Source: Uloborus plumipes (lineage: Eukaryota > Arthropoda > Arachnida > Araneae > Uloboridae). Taken from it: a stretch of 64,000 nucleotides of DNA. The notes under the pieces are model-generated. The model was not told where the DNA came from. It made no database searches and saw nothing but the letters and a program-made list of their open reading frames with translations. Made by a program: the position numbers and the translations under genes. The stretch spans positions 1-64,000 of the forward strand of contig JAXGGA010002244.1 of assembly GCA_038373865.1 (NCBI GenBank). The letters are read 5' to 3'. This document shows, piece by piece, positions 1 to 13,800 of this stretch. Each line of letters starts with the position of its first letter. Position 1 is the stretch's first letter.

Positions 1-1704
1 TTTAATACACATTTTTAAAAAGAAATTAAAGAGTATTCTATTACCTTAGATATTTACTAACACAATACAATCCCTTAAAAAGTAAACTTCATATGATATT
101 TTCTCATAAATGCTATATTTAAATTTTGTTTGAATTAAATACACGTATAAATGTATATCATTTGTATTTGAAAAAACATTAGTTGCTACGAGAAATATTG
201 GTTTAATTTTGATTCATTTGGCCATTTTACATTATATTTTTTGAGGATTTAATAAATGTTTCCCCATTGTAAAATATTTATTTACACAGCATTGTTTTAT
301 GGATATATTAATGTTATTACAGGAACATATTTCATTTCATGGCAAAATTTTCTTTTTCAAATCTTTTAAAATTTTTATTTCTTCTTTTATATTTTATAGA
401 CACTTTTATTGTTGGCAATGAAACGTCCTTCACAACAAATAAACATCTTAAAATTATTCACTGCTAATGTGTGCTTTCATAAGCATTAAATCTTATCATT
501 AACATTCATTTATTTTATACAGATACTATATTTTTATAGTATCTGTTGTTTATTAAATATTTGTTTGTATACATAATTATGAGTGCTAATTTTGATAACA
601 AAACTATTACCTCATTGAAAAAAATCAATATTTTAAAACATTACTTTTAAACTTTGGATTTTTTGATTAAGAACTGTCATTTTCTTTAAAGTGGACAAAA
701 TGGTCAAAATGCTATTTTGTCCGGGGCGTTTTTTTCCAGGTTTTTTCCGGCGGTTTTTTCCACCCCGGACGAAATCAAACAACCCTGATTTAGTTTCAAA
801 GCTTTTAGAAAATCAAAAGATTTTTGTAAGAGAGATTTTTGAAACTCTAGCTTCTCTCAATATTCAAATTACATTTAACTAGTTAATTTTAGTTTTCTGT
901 GATATTGATTAATTATTTGTTTTCCTTTTGAAGGTTACATGCATTGTTTACTTCATAAGCGCTGAATTATTTAGCTTAGGAAAACTTGACAACTAACTAC
1001 TAACATTCAAGCTACAAGTACTGCAACATTTATAGTTGCACCAAAACTGAAGTTTACCAGTAAAGTGGTGAAACTAGTTTTACCAGTGCGGAAAAACTGA
1101 ATAGCTTACGATTCTTGTGAGGGGTACCTTAGCTATTTGCATCTTAATATTATATTTCAATGAGGTTACAAAATTTTATCTGTAGTATACATTAAAAAGG
1201 AGTGGATTTTTTTTATTTTAAATTTTATGTGTATATATACAGCTATATTTTAAAAATTAATCTGAAGAAATATAATTATTTTTTTCTGTGATGTTAAACG
1301 TAACGTAGCATTTTTTTTAATATAAATTTTTGGGGGACAAAGAAATGCACAATATATCTGAATGACCAGTATAACAAGGCATAATGTAACAAGAGATTAC
1401 GTTATTTGTGGGAAGGATGGGCACCCCTGCCTATTCCGTGATTTATGTCCTACACTATAATAATGACTTTTTGTCTTGTTCAACTTAACAGAAAAATGAA
1501 TTGCAAGCATAAAAAAAGACAGCATCCTCTCTCATATGTCTTTCACACTGCAATTTTACAAAAGTTCAACAAAATTAGTTACTGCAAAGTTAGACTTTGT
1601 TGTAAAAATTTGACTTTAGATCAGTTTCTATTAGTATAATGTATGTGTCTATGTGTTTTTTCTAATTTTAATGAAGTTTTTCCTTTTTTTATTCAAACAA
1701 TTAG
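1..1704. other. CEP350 intron (upstream part), no gene seen
   Basis: AT-rich DNA. A small inverted repeat around TTTTGTCCGGGGCG (712-725) and its complement near 760-774 is the only structure noticed. The short open frames at 691-882 and 1445-1639 have no splice support or recognisable similarity. Confidence 0.6.
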
Positions 1705-1878
1705 ATGTCACAGAGTCTAGTGGTGAGACTGCGAAAAATGCAGAGCCACTAAAATCTCTTGATGAAGATGTTTCTGAATCGACCTCAGGAGTTAATACGA
1801 AGCAGAGTAGCAAAGCAGACAACGTATTATTATCCAAAAATCCTAAAAGTATCAAACGGAAAGCAATAAAGCCTCCAG
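1705..1878 (+). CDS. CEP350: CEP350 exon A (window exon 1)
   Basis: Acceptor ends at ...aacaattag; donor is CAG|GTATAT. The exon enters with 2 nt of a split codon and leaves with 1 nt. It encodes about 58 acidic, Ser-rich residues ending IKRKAIKPP. No domain is recognisable. It is supported by splice sites and by joining in frame to the well conserved next exon. An upstream exon must exist outside the window. Confidence 0.75.
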
Positions 1879-4800
1879 GTATATTTGTTATAATTTATTC
1901 TTTGTCAACATGTTTTGTAAATTGGAATGATTCATGTTTAACAAATTAAGTAAATATGCACATGCTAAGACATGAAAACTTTTCTATGTTAGACATTTTA
2001 TCATGTTTAAGATTTTTGGAAGATTTAAAATGTGTGAGAATAGTATTTTAAATCATTGTTATTTTCCGTTTCAAGGATTGAATCTATATACATAAAAGAC
2101 TACTTTTGTATGCGTATGTCCGGGGTAAACTTCAAAACTACTGGACCGATTTTAACCATTTTTTCACCGTAGATAGCTACAGTAACAGGGAGCAGGATAA
2201 GCTATAATTTATTTCTAAAAAGCTTAGTTTAAAAAAGTTATTATGGAAAATAGTAAATTTCATATAGTTTCCCCATTAAATGAATAAATTTTCAGTCCAT
2301 TGTTGAAAACATTTGTTGCCTGGTAACAACAATATTAATGGTGATCATAATGAAAATGTGAATCAAGGCTTCTCTGGAGTAAGTATGAAATTTATTTCTT
2401 TCTTAGGATTTTTAGATTCATCTGTGCCAATAATCGCTAACGAGACTAAATAAAAAGATAATTGATTTTGGCAACAGTTAGAGAACAGAAAATGTTTATA
2501 GTCAAAAAATTTCTAAGTTAGGTACATAAGATGTTTTCACCAATGTAGTCACAAGGATATAAACTAATGATGGGATTTATTTTACGTGTAATGTTTGGAA
2601 ATACTTGACTCCAGTGCGATTGATTTTACAGGGTGCGACAGAGAAACTTGCTGATTTTAATTGGATGCTAATTAGCAAGGAGTGGTCAGAAAGGAGTGGG
2701 AAGAGTCTCATTTTGAAGAGAGGGTCCTGAAGTTTTGTTATCTCATAGTTTAGTTGTCGCCATGCGTTGGACAAAGGAGCAACGAGCGTTCGCCGCCGAA
2801 TCTTACTTTTCAAATAATCTTTCGGTGGTCGCCACTCAACGTGCCTTCCGAACTCGGTTCAAAATTCAGCCCGTTGTTCCCATTCCTGGCTGGGAATCGA
2901 CTGTTTTGTGGGTGAAAACATTCAGGGAAAGTGAGAGTGTGGCAAACAGAGGCCCAGGAGGTCAACGGATTTCCAGAACCCTAGAAAACGTCGAAAAAGT
3001 GAGGGAGTCGTTTTTGCGCTCTCCCAGGCGTTCGGCGCGTAAACACGCTGCTGCTTTGGGGATTTTTGATTGGACACTGAGACGAATTCTTCACAACGAA
3101 CTCCAGTTTCATCCCTACAAACTTGCTGTGGTTCACCAGTTGAGTGATAACGTCTCCTTGAAAGGTGACGTACCGTCGCCGGCCCGCTCTTCCGATTTGA
3201 CACTCTGGGACTATTTTTTATGGGGGTATCTCAAATCGATCGTTTACAACGACAAGCAACGGACCCTGCAACGCCTGGAGAACAACATTCGGCTTGCTAT
3301 CACCAACATCCCACCAGTCGATATGCTCGAAAGAGTGCAACAAATCTAGGGTACATGAGTGCATCATTAACAGGGGCCGTCATTCTTCCCGATGTAGTTT
3401 TTGAATCTAACTAATATAAAAATTCAGAATGGGTACCACATTTTATAAAAAGTAGTAAACTGATACATGGTGTACTTTTCCCTTAGTTGACTTTTCAAGT
3501 CTGAAAGTTTCTCCGCCGCACCCTGTACTAAGCTTATAACATTTCCGATTTACCTAAACATTATTTGTAGCTTGCATTTGTATTTAAGGTGTGTAATACA
3601 GTTTTTTAGTTTGTCCAGTCAGAAAAAATTGCCATTGTTTACAGAAGTAGCCATTGTGTGTATAGATATGCACTTTAATGTTGAAAAATTCATGAACGAG
3701 TGTCACTAAAACGCCATACCCGGCCGAAACCCGGGCAAGGCCGGGTACCCGGCTAGTTTAACATAATTTGTTAGCTTTTAAACATTTTATTTTGTTAAAA
3801 AAGTCATTATTATTTTTTTTTTATAAAAGCCAGGGGTTGCATTTGCACCTACTGCGAACGCATATGTGTGCCTGCATTTTTTTTTTTTTTTTCATTTCTG
3901 CACAAAGATAAGTTTTTTACTGCATAATGCTCTCTTAATTTAATATTATCTCTTTCTGCTTATAGAACAAAGTGCTCCTTCTCCAAAAGTCCGCCATTAT
4001 GATGTTGAGAAAGTGAGAGACTACATCCAGAAGAAGAGAATTGAAAGAAAGAGAAGGCATATGGAGGAGCACAAAAAGCGTTTGATGGAAGCTCAGAAAA
4101 AAGAGGAAGGTCTGCAGAAGTTGTATGAGCATCAAAAGCAAAGCGTTAAAGCAATGTCTAAAGAGAATCTCATATCACCTGTAAAAGTATGCATAAATTC
4201 TCTCTCTTTGTGTTGTGTGTGAGTATACTCTAGTGATGTAACTTATGTAAATCATCCAGGGTTCGCGTTTACCCGCTATAGCGGGTTTTTTACGCAAATT
4301 CTTGTAGAACGGACGCAACATTCACGCCGTTTCGGGTCCCTGGGACCCAAAAATAATAGTTTATGCCAAGAGAAAAAAAATCCGATCAAAAAGTAATTTC
4401 GGACCCGTGTGAATCGAAAAACTCCAGAAAACTAGTGCTGATTTCATGCTGTATATAGTTGAACTTTTACAATCATGAAAGGAGGGGAAAGAATAAAAGA
4501 AACCCATCCTTATCAGCTAACTCAATGACCCCCTATTGTGTTGGCCAGGCAATCCTAGTTCTAAGAACGGGGTCGGACACAGCTGTGACTTGGACATGTC
4601 AATCACCCACCCCCTACTCTTAAAAGCCTCATGGCATTGCACATGTTGTCCCATTGTCCTCCCATTCTTTTCTTGGAATTGAATAGTAAACATCGTACAG
4701 GAACGAAATTTTCATAGTATTTTAGATCTTTTTTGTTCGTTTTTCGTTAGCACGTGGAAAATAGGCTTAGTGAATTTTGGCACATTTTTACTGATTGAGC

Positions 4801-7800
4801 AGCTTTCTTTTAGCATCCATTTCTGGTTAGTTATTTTTCTGATTATTTCCTAAATAGTCCCTAGTGCAAAGCCTACAGAGCTAAAATACAATGGTATTTT
4901 TCCACTTGCCTTATTTTTGCCCCCCCCCCCCCCGAAAAAAAACGGCAATTGAAACATATTTTCTACTTGAAATTTAACTATGATTTTCCTCCTCAGAACA
5001 TTTAGTTTCATTTTGCTTAGCATGTTTTACTTTTTCTTTCTGATTTGTTTACAGATTTTTTCAATAAACTAATCAACATAATTTAAAATATTCTTAAGAT
5101 ATAATTGCTTTCCCAACCACAAAGTTTTTTTTTAAACCTTTACACAAAAAATCAAATGCTGATTATAAGTGTTAGGAAATAACAGAAGATTACAATCATG
5201 GATTTATCCTTGTTTTTATTTATTGCCAGAAAAACTTGCTTCTTTGATTACAGCTTCTTGTGCCATTGTGTTTGACAGTTACATCTAGGAATACATTGAT
5301 GTCATGAATTCAAACATGTCCAATACCAGGAATTCAAATAAAAACCTTTTTATTTTGTGTCTTAATACGTCTAATATTAAACCCATGTTAAAAAAAATTT
5401 AAGGTGAAAATCTAAGTTATCTCCTTGTAGCATCATTGATTTTTTATGCATCAAATTTTGCGAAAAGTTGTCAATTTAGTACATGAAATCAATGGATTAT
5501 TGTGCATTTTCAGATCAATTTTAAACAAATGTTTTTACTAATATTAGTTAGCTGTGTCTAGTTACAAAAAAAATAATGACAGTTAAATTATACCTGCTAA
5601 TTTTAAATTTTATTTATTTTTTAGTAAGTTTTAGTTATTTATTTTTTGCAAAGAGTGTAGAAATAAGCAACATATTGTACAATTTTCTATATATTATCTC
5701 CAAATGGAGTGCATAATAGGCTGTGTCCTCCACCTCTTCTGAAGTGTGACCCTCAACATAATCAATCTTTTGTAGCCTGCTGTTTCAAAAAGGTTGTGCT
5801 TCCCTGCCGTAAATATCATTAAACAGTCCTCTTTCAAGAAAAGTTCGGAAGTGGCAATGGAAAAAGCAAATTAATAAAGAAATGAGGACAGTATACTGGC
5901 TTGCCAAAGAGCTACAGGAACAAATTTTTGTCTCTAATTGAATTGAATTAATATTGATCTCAAAAACTAAAGGAAAAACTCCTTTATTAGTATAATTTAC
6001 TCATTCACCAAGTTCACTTGTTTTCCATTCAAAAGTGTGCACACAATTAATAAATTTTTTCCTGAGGAAACATGTATGCAAGGCATTTACAACATTTGTA
6101 TTTTAATAATAATGTTATTTTATTCAAATATTTCGGGACTCAATTTTTTCATCAAAGGACTCACTTTTTTTTCATTAATGGGTCCATGGGACCCAGGTAG
6201 CAAATAGGTCAGCGCGAACACTGTCATCTACTTTTTCGTTTCAATTTTTTGAACTGTTAACATATCCGCCCCCTGTCACACCCTTCTCAACCACTCACAC
6301 ACACATGTGGTTGATGGTGTGATTTTTATGAATATTTAATAATTACAGATTTTGTAATTGTCATTAATTTCCAGATTAAAAAATTTTGCCCTAATTTGTC
6401 CTGATATTCCTGTTTATTTTTTATTTTTATTTTTTTAATTTATTTTTTTTCAACCTAATTTCTGACCTCTCAACTGGTTTTTAGTTTGTCCATTGGGAGA
6501 AGGTACCTCAATCTTAGCTTTTAAAGTTTTTAATTAGTGATGCACTAATTCATTGGCCAGTTTGACCAGTAACCTATTGGCCAATAGTAACTGCTAAAAA
6601 ATTATTTTTTTACTAAATTACTTTTTCTTAGAAAAAGTAGCTATGAAAAGTGAATTTTAGCGGATTAACAGGCTGAAATTTCTGTTTTTGAAATTGCTTT
6701 TGCTTAGAGCAAGAAACGACGCTGAATAATTTTATTGCACCAAACCAATAGTTTTGAACTCTGTCATGTTATGTCCCCATTTGATTTAAAATTTTCAAAT
6801 TATCATAGTAGGGGTGTGGATAGCATATGAAATTTTTTTATTACAAAAAGAGGAGGATAGATCCTCCTGGTATTGGAAAAATTTTAAATGACTTAAATTT
6901 AAAATGAAAAATGGGAAAAATTGACCAATTTTGAAAAAATGAACGTATTAAGACTTCTAACTACAAAAGGGACCAACTGGAAGCTCTGCAATTTACACTG
7001 TTCTTTTTCATTCCTATGTTTCCTCTAAAAAAAAGAAACTCTCATTGGCTTGATTACAACATCTGATGATGTACCTTTTGTGATTTAGTAAATTGTGATT
7101 TGTAACAATATTATCGAGTCAAGTATTGGTATATCTGTACACTTACACACTTTAAAAATACATATTTCAAAATATTAAATGTGTTCTGATTTTTATCCCA
7201 ATATTTTTTCAATATTGGGTCCTGATTGTTTTTCAAAGCCACTATGAAGCTTGCTCAATTAGCTTTGATGCTCATCTTATCCCTTTAAATCCTGAAAATC
7301 ATTTAATATATAGAAGTTATACACTAGGTGGCCAAAAGTATCCGGACACTTTCAAAAATTCGCATTTTTACATATAGCTGGAGAAATAAGTGATCAATTG
7401 TTCTTTAACTTTAGTCATACAAAATATAGGCTTCACCGAACATTTCCAAGTTGAAATTAAATTACCCTTGCATTTGGGGGACGATAAGAAGGGGGGTCGA
7501 AAGAATAACCGCTTTTTGACCATAACTCTTTGAAAATAGCTCGGAATAAGCTATGCATTTCAGTAATTAATTAGCATACTATGTATAATTACTATACAAA
7601 TTCAAATGAACGCACCACCCTTACTTCCGAAGATATGAAACATTTTTTAAAAAACGGCAATTTTGTTTGAAGGGTTTTTGCTCATAACACGCAGAGTTTT
7701 TGATCAAACCTTATCAAAACTTCAGGAAAGATGTCAAAATACAAGAGAAAGAACATACTAAAACGGTTTTTAAAAATATTAAAAATCCGATGAGATATGA

Positions 7801-10800
7801 ACGTTAAAAGGAAAAAAAATTCACGGCGCATGCGCGAACGACAGAAATTTATAACTACAAAAATATAGTAGCCTGGTATATACTGCATCTTATAAAAAAA
7901 GTTCCAGTTGAATATCATGAAAATTGAAAAAGATATCAGCGATCTAGTGAACTGTATTTCATTCATTCGCAGACAATACATACATAGTGAGGGTCTGTCC
8001 ACAAAGAGCTATTTTTAAAATAAAGGTTATTTCGTCATCGTTCAAAACCAACGTTTCAGGGGGTCTCCGGATACTTTTGGCCACCTACTTATAAGGTCTT
8101 TTTGGCCAATGGGCGAAATATGACTTCTGTGCCAAATATAAATTTTTAAACAGTATACAATTTAACATTGGAAAATATGCTCGATTGTCCCCACACTATT
8201 TGTGAACAACCCCTCTCCATTTATGAATTGACTGCAAATGAATGAATTACAGCTCACTAGATCGCTGATATCTTTTTCAATTTTTACGATATTCAACTGG
8301 AACTTTTTGTATAAGATGCAGTATACACCAGGCTACAATATTTTTGTAGTTATAAATTTCTGTCTTTCGCGCATGCGCCGTGCAAAATTATTTCCTTTTA
8401 ACGTTCATATCTCATCGGATTTTTTATATTTTTAAAAACCGTTTTAGTATGTTCTTTCTCTTGTATTTTGTCATCTTTCCTGAAGTTTTGATAAACTTTG
8501 ATCAAAAACTCTGCGTGTTATGAGCAAAAACCCTTCAAATAAAATTGCCGTTTTTTAAAAAATGTTTCATATCTTCGGAAGTAAGAGTGGTACGTTCATT
8601 TGAATTTGTACATTAATTATACATAGTATGCTAATTAATTACTGAAATGCATAGCTTATTCCGAGCTATTTTCAAAGAGTTATGGTCAAAAAGCGGTTTT
8701 TCTTTCGACCCCCCTTCTTATCGTCCCCCAAATGCAAGGGTAATTTAATTTCAACTTGGAAATGTTCGGTGAAGAATATATTTTGTGTGACTAAAGTTAA
8801 AGAACAATTGATCACTTATTTCTCGAGTTATATCTAAAAATGTAAATTTTTGAAAGTGTCCGGATACTTTTGGCCACCTAGTGTATGAAGCATTGCTTAT
8901 TAAGGATACACTTTTTGATTTCTATGAGTAGGAAGGTTTGAATTTTTTCATGTAAAAATTATTAATTGTTAATTAAATGAATATAATATCAGTTTATAAA
9001 AGTTGCTCTCATTTGTATGTATTAATATATCAGTGATTGAAAAATTTAAAATCCCTTTTTATATACTTTGATAATTTAATTGTATTACCACTATCTCATC
9101 TTCTTTTGTAGGTTTCCGTGGCAAAGAAACTTGCAACAAATAAACTGCACCACAGTGGCTCACCTGCTGTTTTAAATGCTGAAAATTTTCAAAAACTGAC
9201 TTCCAGGCTTAGTAAAGGAGGAAATGCTGTAGAAAATAGAGAATGCGCTGAATCTATTTCCCTGAGAGTTAAGCAAAACGCTCAAACCAAAGAAAATGAA
9301 GAACCAACCAGGGATTATACACCTATAAAAAATGATGTAGAAGTCTGGAAGCCCAATGAAATTCATGATAGTCATGAAATAAAAGAAAATAGTAATTGTT
9401 CCAAAATTTCTGACAAGCCACATGTTTCTATCGCAAAAGTTAATGAAAATGATATGCCCTCAAAAGATTTGACTTTAAATGAATCATCAAAGCCTGACCC
9501 TCTAGCATCCTTGTCTAATTGCAGTTATGCTTCATCCCTAAGTACTCCAACTGAGCTGAGTCAAATGTCTGGCATAAGTCAATCTTTTCTTCAAGCAATG
9601 AAAGAAGCCAAAGCTCCTCCTCCAAGTAAGTTGTTCAATTATAGACCTTTATAATATAATTTGCTACAGAGCCAGACTTTGTGTTACCAGAATTTTGTTT
9701 CCGGAAGTGTTTTACCAAACACATTTCTCATAAAGCCTATGATTGATTTTATTTCTTTTTTTTTTTTATTTCTAAGAAGCATTTTTTTGTAATGGCTTTT
9801 AAAAACTTTAGATGGGGTTTGAACCGTAAAAACCTGCCCCTTTAATACAGCCCTGATTTGCCACTTAATATGGGATGACTCAAAAGGGGGGGGGGAGAAA
9901 ATGGAGTTATGTGTATCTTTTTTTCCGAAGAGTTTTTATTCCTCATAGGAAGAATGAAGAATTTACTTTGTGTGATGATTGAACTCAGTGGAAAAAACTA
10001 GATTAAATTACTGCAAAGTGGTTATAACTAAAATTACCATGTTTATACCTACACTGGGCACATTTTAATTATTGCGTATCATTGAGTCTTTGTTTATATG
10101 TTTTATGGGCCTAGGGAAAAAGAGATATTAGTATAGATATACTACGCAAAAATTCTAGTTTCAACTTTTTATCCCCAAATTAAAGATTTTTGACTTTTTT
10201 AGGAATTGCAATTTTAACCAATAAGTTGTTGCAATTAATTGAGAAATCTTTCTGGCTATGGTTGAACAAAGTATAACGTTCTTTGAATTTGTGATTATGG
10301 AAAACATGAAATAAATCATGTGATAAAGTAAATTTATTTCTTCCTATGTTCTTCATTTTTGCTTCTTGCATCCCTATATGACCTGGTAGTGAAAAGAAAT
10401 AAACTAATGTTTTCTTATTGCAAAGTTCTTTTTGCCATATTTTTGATTTATTAATATATTTATTATTCTATTTATTTGTTTATTATTCTCTTTATTGCTT
10501 TATATATTTTTGTCTGTGTAATAAAGTTTTTTTACTTATTTTTTATTGTTTTAAATGCCATTGTAATTTCTTTAGATTTACATTTCAAGTGTTGTTATTA
10601 ACTCAAATATTTCTTTTAGTCATATTTGAATCAAAACAGTGTGAAACATTGAAGAATTTGATGAAATCAATTGATGTATTAATTGAGCCTTATGAATATT
10701 TTCTAAGAACAAAAAAGTGGGTGGAAGAAAGTCCACCCCCACCGAGCCTTAAAGACTCTGAAAAAACGGAATCTTCAGCTGGGAATACCATCAACAATAC

Positions 10801-13800
10801 TGTGCTTCAAAAAAACAGTCGCGACTTCAAGTTAGAAATTGCTAAATCTCTAAGCATGCCCAAAGATAATAGTATCTTTATGGAAAGAGTTTCTGGTATG
10901 TTTTATTCCTTATTTCATCTTTTTTTTTTCACCTGTTTTTCTGAAAATATTGTTTTGAGTTTATGTGAATGTAATGAATAGTTTAATGTTAAATATGCAT
11001 TTTTTTTCTTTATAGGTATTGGAGATATAAATGAACTTTATTCAAGAATTATGAATAAAGAAGCTGACTCAATCCAAAGTGTTGTTGAAAATAGCATTAA
11101 ACAAAATAGTAAAAGCATCGAATCTGATGAAAGTGTAAGAAAATGTTTTCCAAAACCTTCTTTAAAAAGTATAAATATCTTAAATTTTAATGAAAAAGAC
11201 TTCTCTGCTCATAACTTATTTTATATTTATGATATAGTTCCACATTAAATTAGGTTGTATGAAAAAAAGCATATTTTTAAACCCATTTAATTCCCAAGCT
11301 GTACCATAGCACATTTTTGTCAAGATCGCCATTTTTACCCTTTTTTTCTTGTGGATGTTTTGAGAAATAGTTTTCAAGGCAACTGTGAGTATACATCATT
11401 AACTCACTGTTTAGTAAATAATTGATTGCTAGAAGAGTATTGCCCATGCAAAAGACTTTGAAAGAGATTTTAAAGTTAATCAGGGCGGTAACTCGCAACT
11501 CTAAAACTTATTTCTGCATTTTGCTCATGAAATAAATTTTGTGCATAATATATATATATTATATATATACATACATACAAATACATATAATGCTTTTTTT
11601 TTTTCAAATAAATATTTATCTAAAATTTTCAAATTATAAACTAAACTAAAATCCCACTTAAAATTTAACTCAAGGTGAGAAATCTTATCTTTTTTCCCTA
11701 GTGTGAACCCTGTTGGTGCATATTACTTACAAAATTTCATCAAAATGAAAAATGGCATGACACAAAAAAAAAAACTCTTAATTTTTTGTTTTTATATGGA
11801 GTAACCCTTAAATAAAAATGTCTAAAATTTTCTTGGTGCAATCTTTTTGAGTGAATTTTTGATTGTGCTCTTTTTAGGTATCAGATGATGATTTAATTGA
11901 AGAATCTCTTACATCAGATGAGGAAAATGTAGTATTAAATGCTGTGAGTATGAAAAGTTTCCAAACAATCTGTTTGGTTTGTAAAAGTTTTAACTTGCGT
12001 TTGATTCCCCCAAATTTGATTTTAACTTTTGAATGCATTAATATAGCATTTACTGATTTATTTACTTATTAAGTGTTAAGTTATTTTCTGTTTGGGTGAA
12101 AGATTAATTTGGAGATCCTTTGTAAGCATTAGAAAAGTAAGTCTATATGTCTATCTTGTACTTTAAATTATGTATGGCATAACAACCTAGACTTTTGAAC
12201 GAAGTATGAATAAAATAGGAAAATAATATTCTCTTTAGTTCAGTCCATACTTTATTGATAAGATAATTTCAGTCCATGTAAAATTCACTAAAGAGTTTTA
12301 AATACCTTTCACTAAAATTATAGCAAGGACACTCTATAAAATAAAAACCCTTGTATTTACTGTTCTAACTACTTGAGAAAATTTGAGTAAGCTTAACCTG
12401 ATGCAGAAAAAAATGCTCTTTCGAATAACACAAAATGTCGAGGGGGTCAGAAATCTTTCCTCCCTTTAATACACTCGAGTGTACAAAACTGCTTCCTCCA
12501 CAAGCTAAGTGAAGCTATTAAAAATTTCAAAAGGTTTAGTGCGCTCTTTTACGAGAAATTTAATAATGATGCATTGTACAACAGATATGTACATCGCTTA
12601 CTTACTCATAGCATTCTGAAGCAACCCCAGATCTACAATGTGCTTCTGAGCACAAAAACTCTTCTTCGGACATCGCCACCAACATCCTGGCAAAGCTCCA
12701 GCTCAGATTTATTATCAAAAGCAGAGTTAATATTCAAATTCCGGTTTACATTTGATCCACCCCCATAAGATTACTTAAAAATTAGTAAATACAACCATAA
12801 CTTAAAATTTAGGATCCTTTATTTACTTAACACAGTTCGGTATGTTTAAATGTCTCATTGTAGGGATGGTTTGCTTTTCTGTTCTTTCTTTTTTTTTTCT
12901 TTTTTCCTTTTTTTGTGTATGTTTGTGTGTGCGTGTGTGTTATAATGGTTTAAGTTAAAAGTATAATTGATCATAAGTTGTCCGTTCTGAGTATTCTTTT
13001 TTTTTTTAATTTGTGAATTATTTCTAGAATGTTCCCTTCATTGCAAATATTTTTTAAATTTGTGTTTGAAGTGTGGTGTTGTTGTTTAGTATCTTTTATT
13101 TTCTATTTCAGCCCAAGGAAAATCAAAATGCCAAGTTAGTGGATAAATCAAATCATAGTATAGTGAAACTGAGCCCGCCAAAAATACCAGATCCATTTAA
13201 TGTTATAAATACGTGGAACAGAAAACCTTTGGGTAACTGTTATTCTTATAGTGTGCAAAATTAACATTTTTTTCACGATCGTTGTTTCTGCTTTCCTTTT
13301 CGTTTTATAAAAATGTTATGATCATGGTATTGCATGTTAAATATACCCTTGATGCCTATTATTTGTACTTAGTTCTTTAAGTTTTTTTTTCATTTCATCT
13401 GCTAAAATATTAAAGACGCTGATAATGATTTCATAAAGTTTTTAAATGTTGTTTATCTATATATATAAAGATGACGGTGTTCGTTTGTTTGTACGTTTGT
13501 AACCGCTGGCCAGAAGCCCCACACAGCATCTACAGACCTGAAACTTGGCTCGAAAATTCGAACATACCCCTTCCTCGTGCACCTCGAAGCCCAAATTCTA
13601 AATTTCGAATTAGTTCTTTTTTAATTAACTAATTCAGGTATATTTCGCCTAATTAAGGGGCAAAATATTCCCCCACCCCTTAACGTTGTATATCGTTGGA
13701 AAGGATTTTTTTTATAAAAAAGAAAAGTTTTGTCACGTTTCTGTCCGATAATTAGAACGTTAGATATTAATTATTCAAATTTGCTCAGTTTCCAAGGCTT

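Noticed and set aside
691..882. 63-codon plus open frame near the window start
   Set aside because: First half is low-complexity Phe/Gly/Pro from a GC-rich tract with inverted repeats; no acceptor or donor fits and no phase partner exists.
12574..12768. 64-codon open frame in the intron between exons F and G
   Set aside because: No flanking splice sites in a compatible phase and no resemblance to CEP350; perhaps an old repeat.
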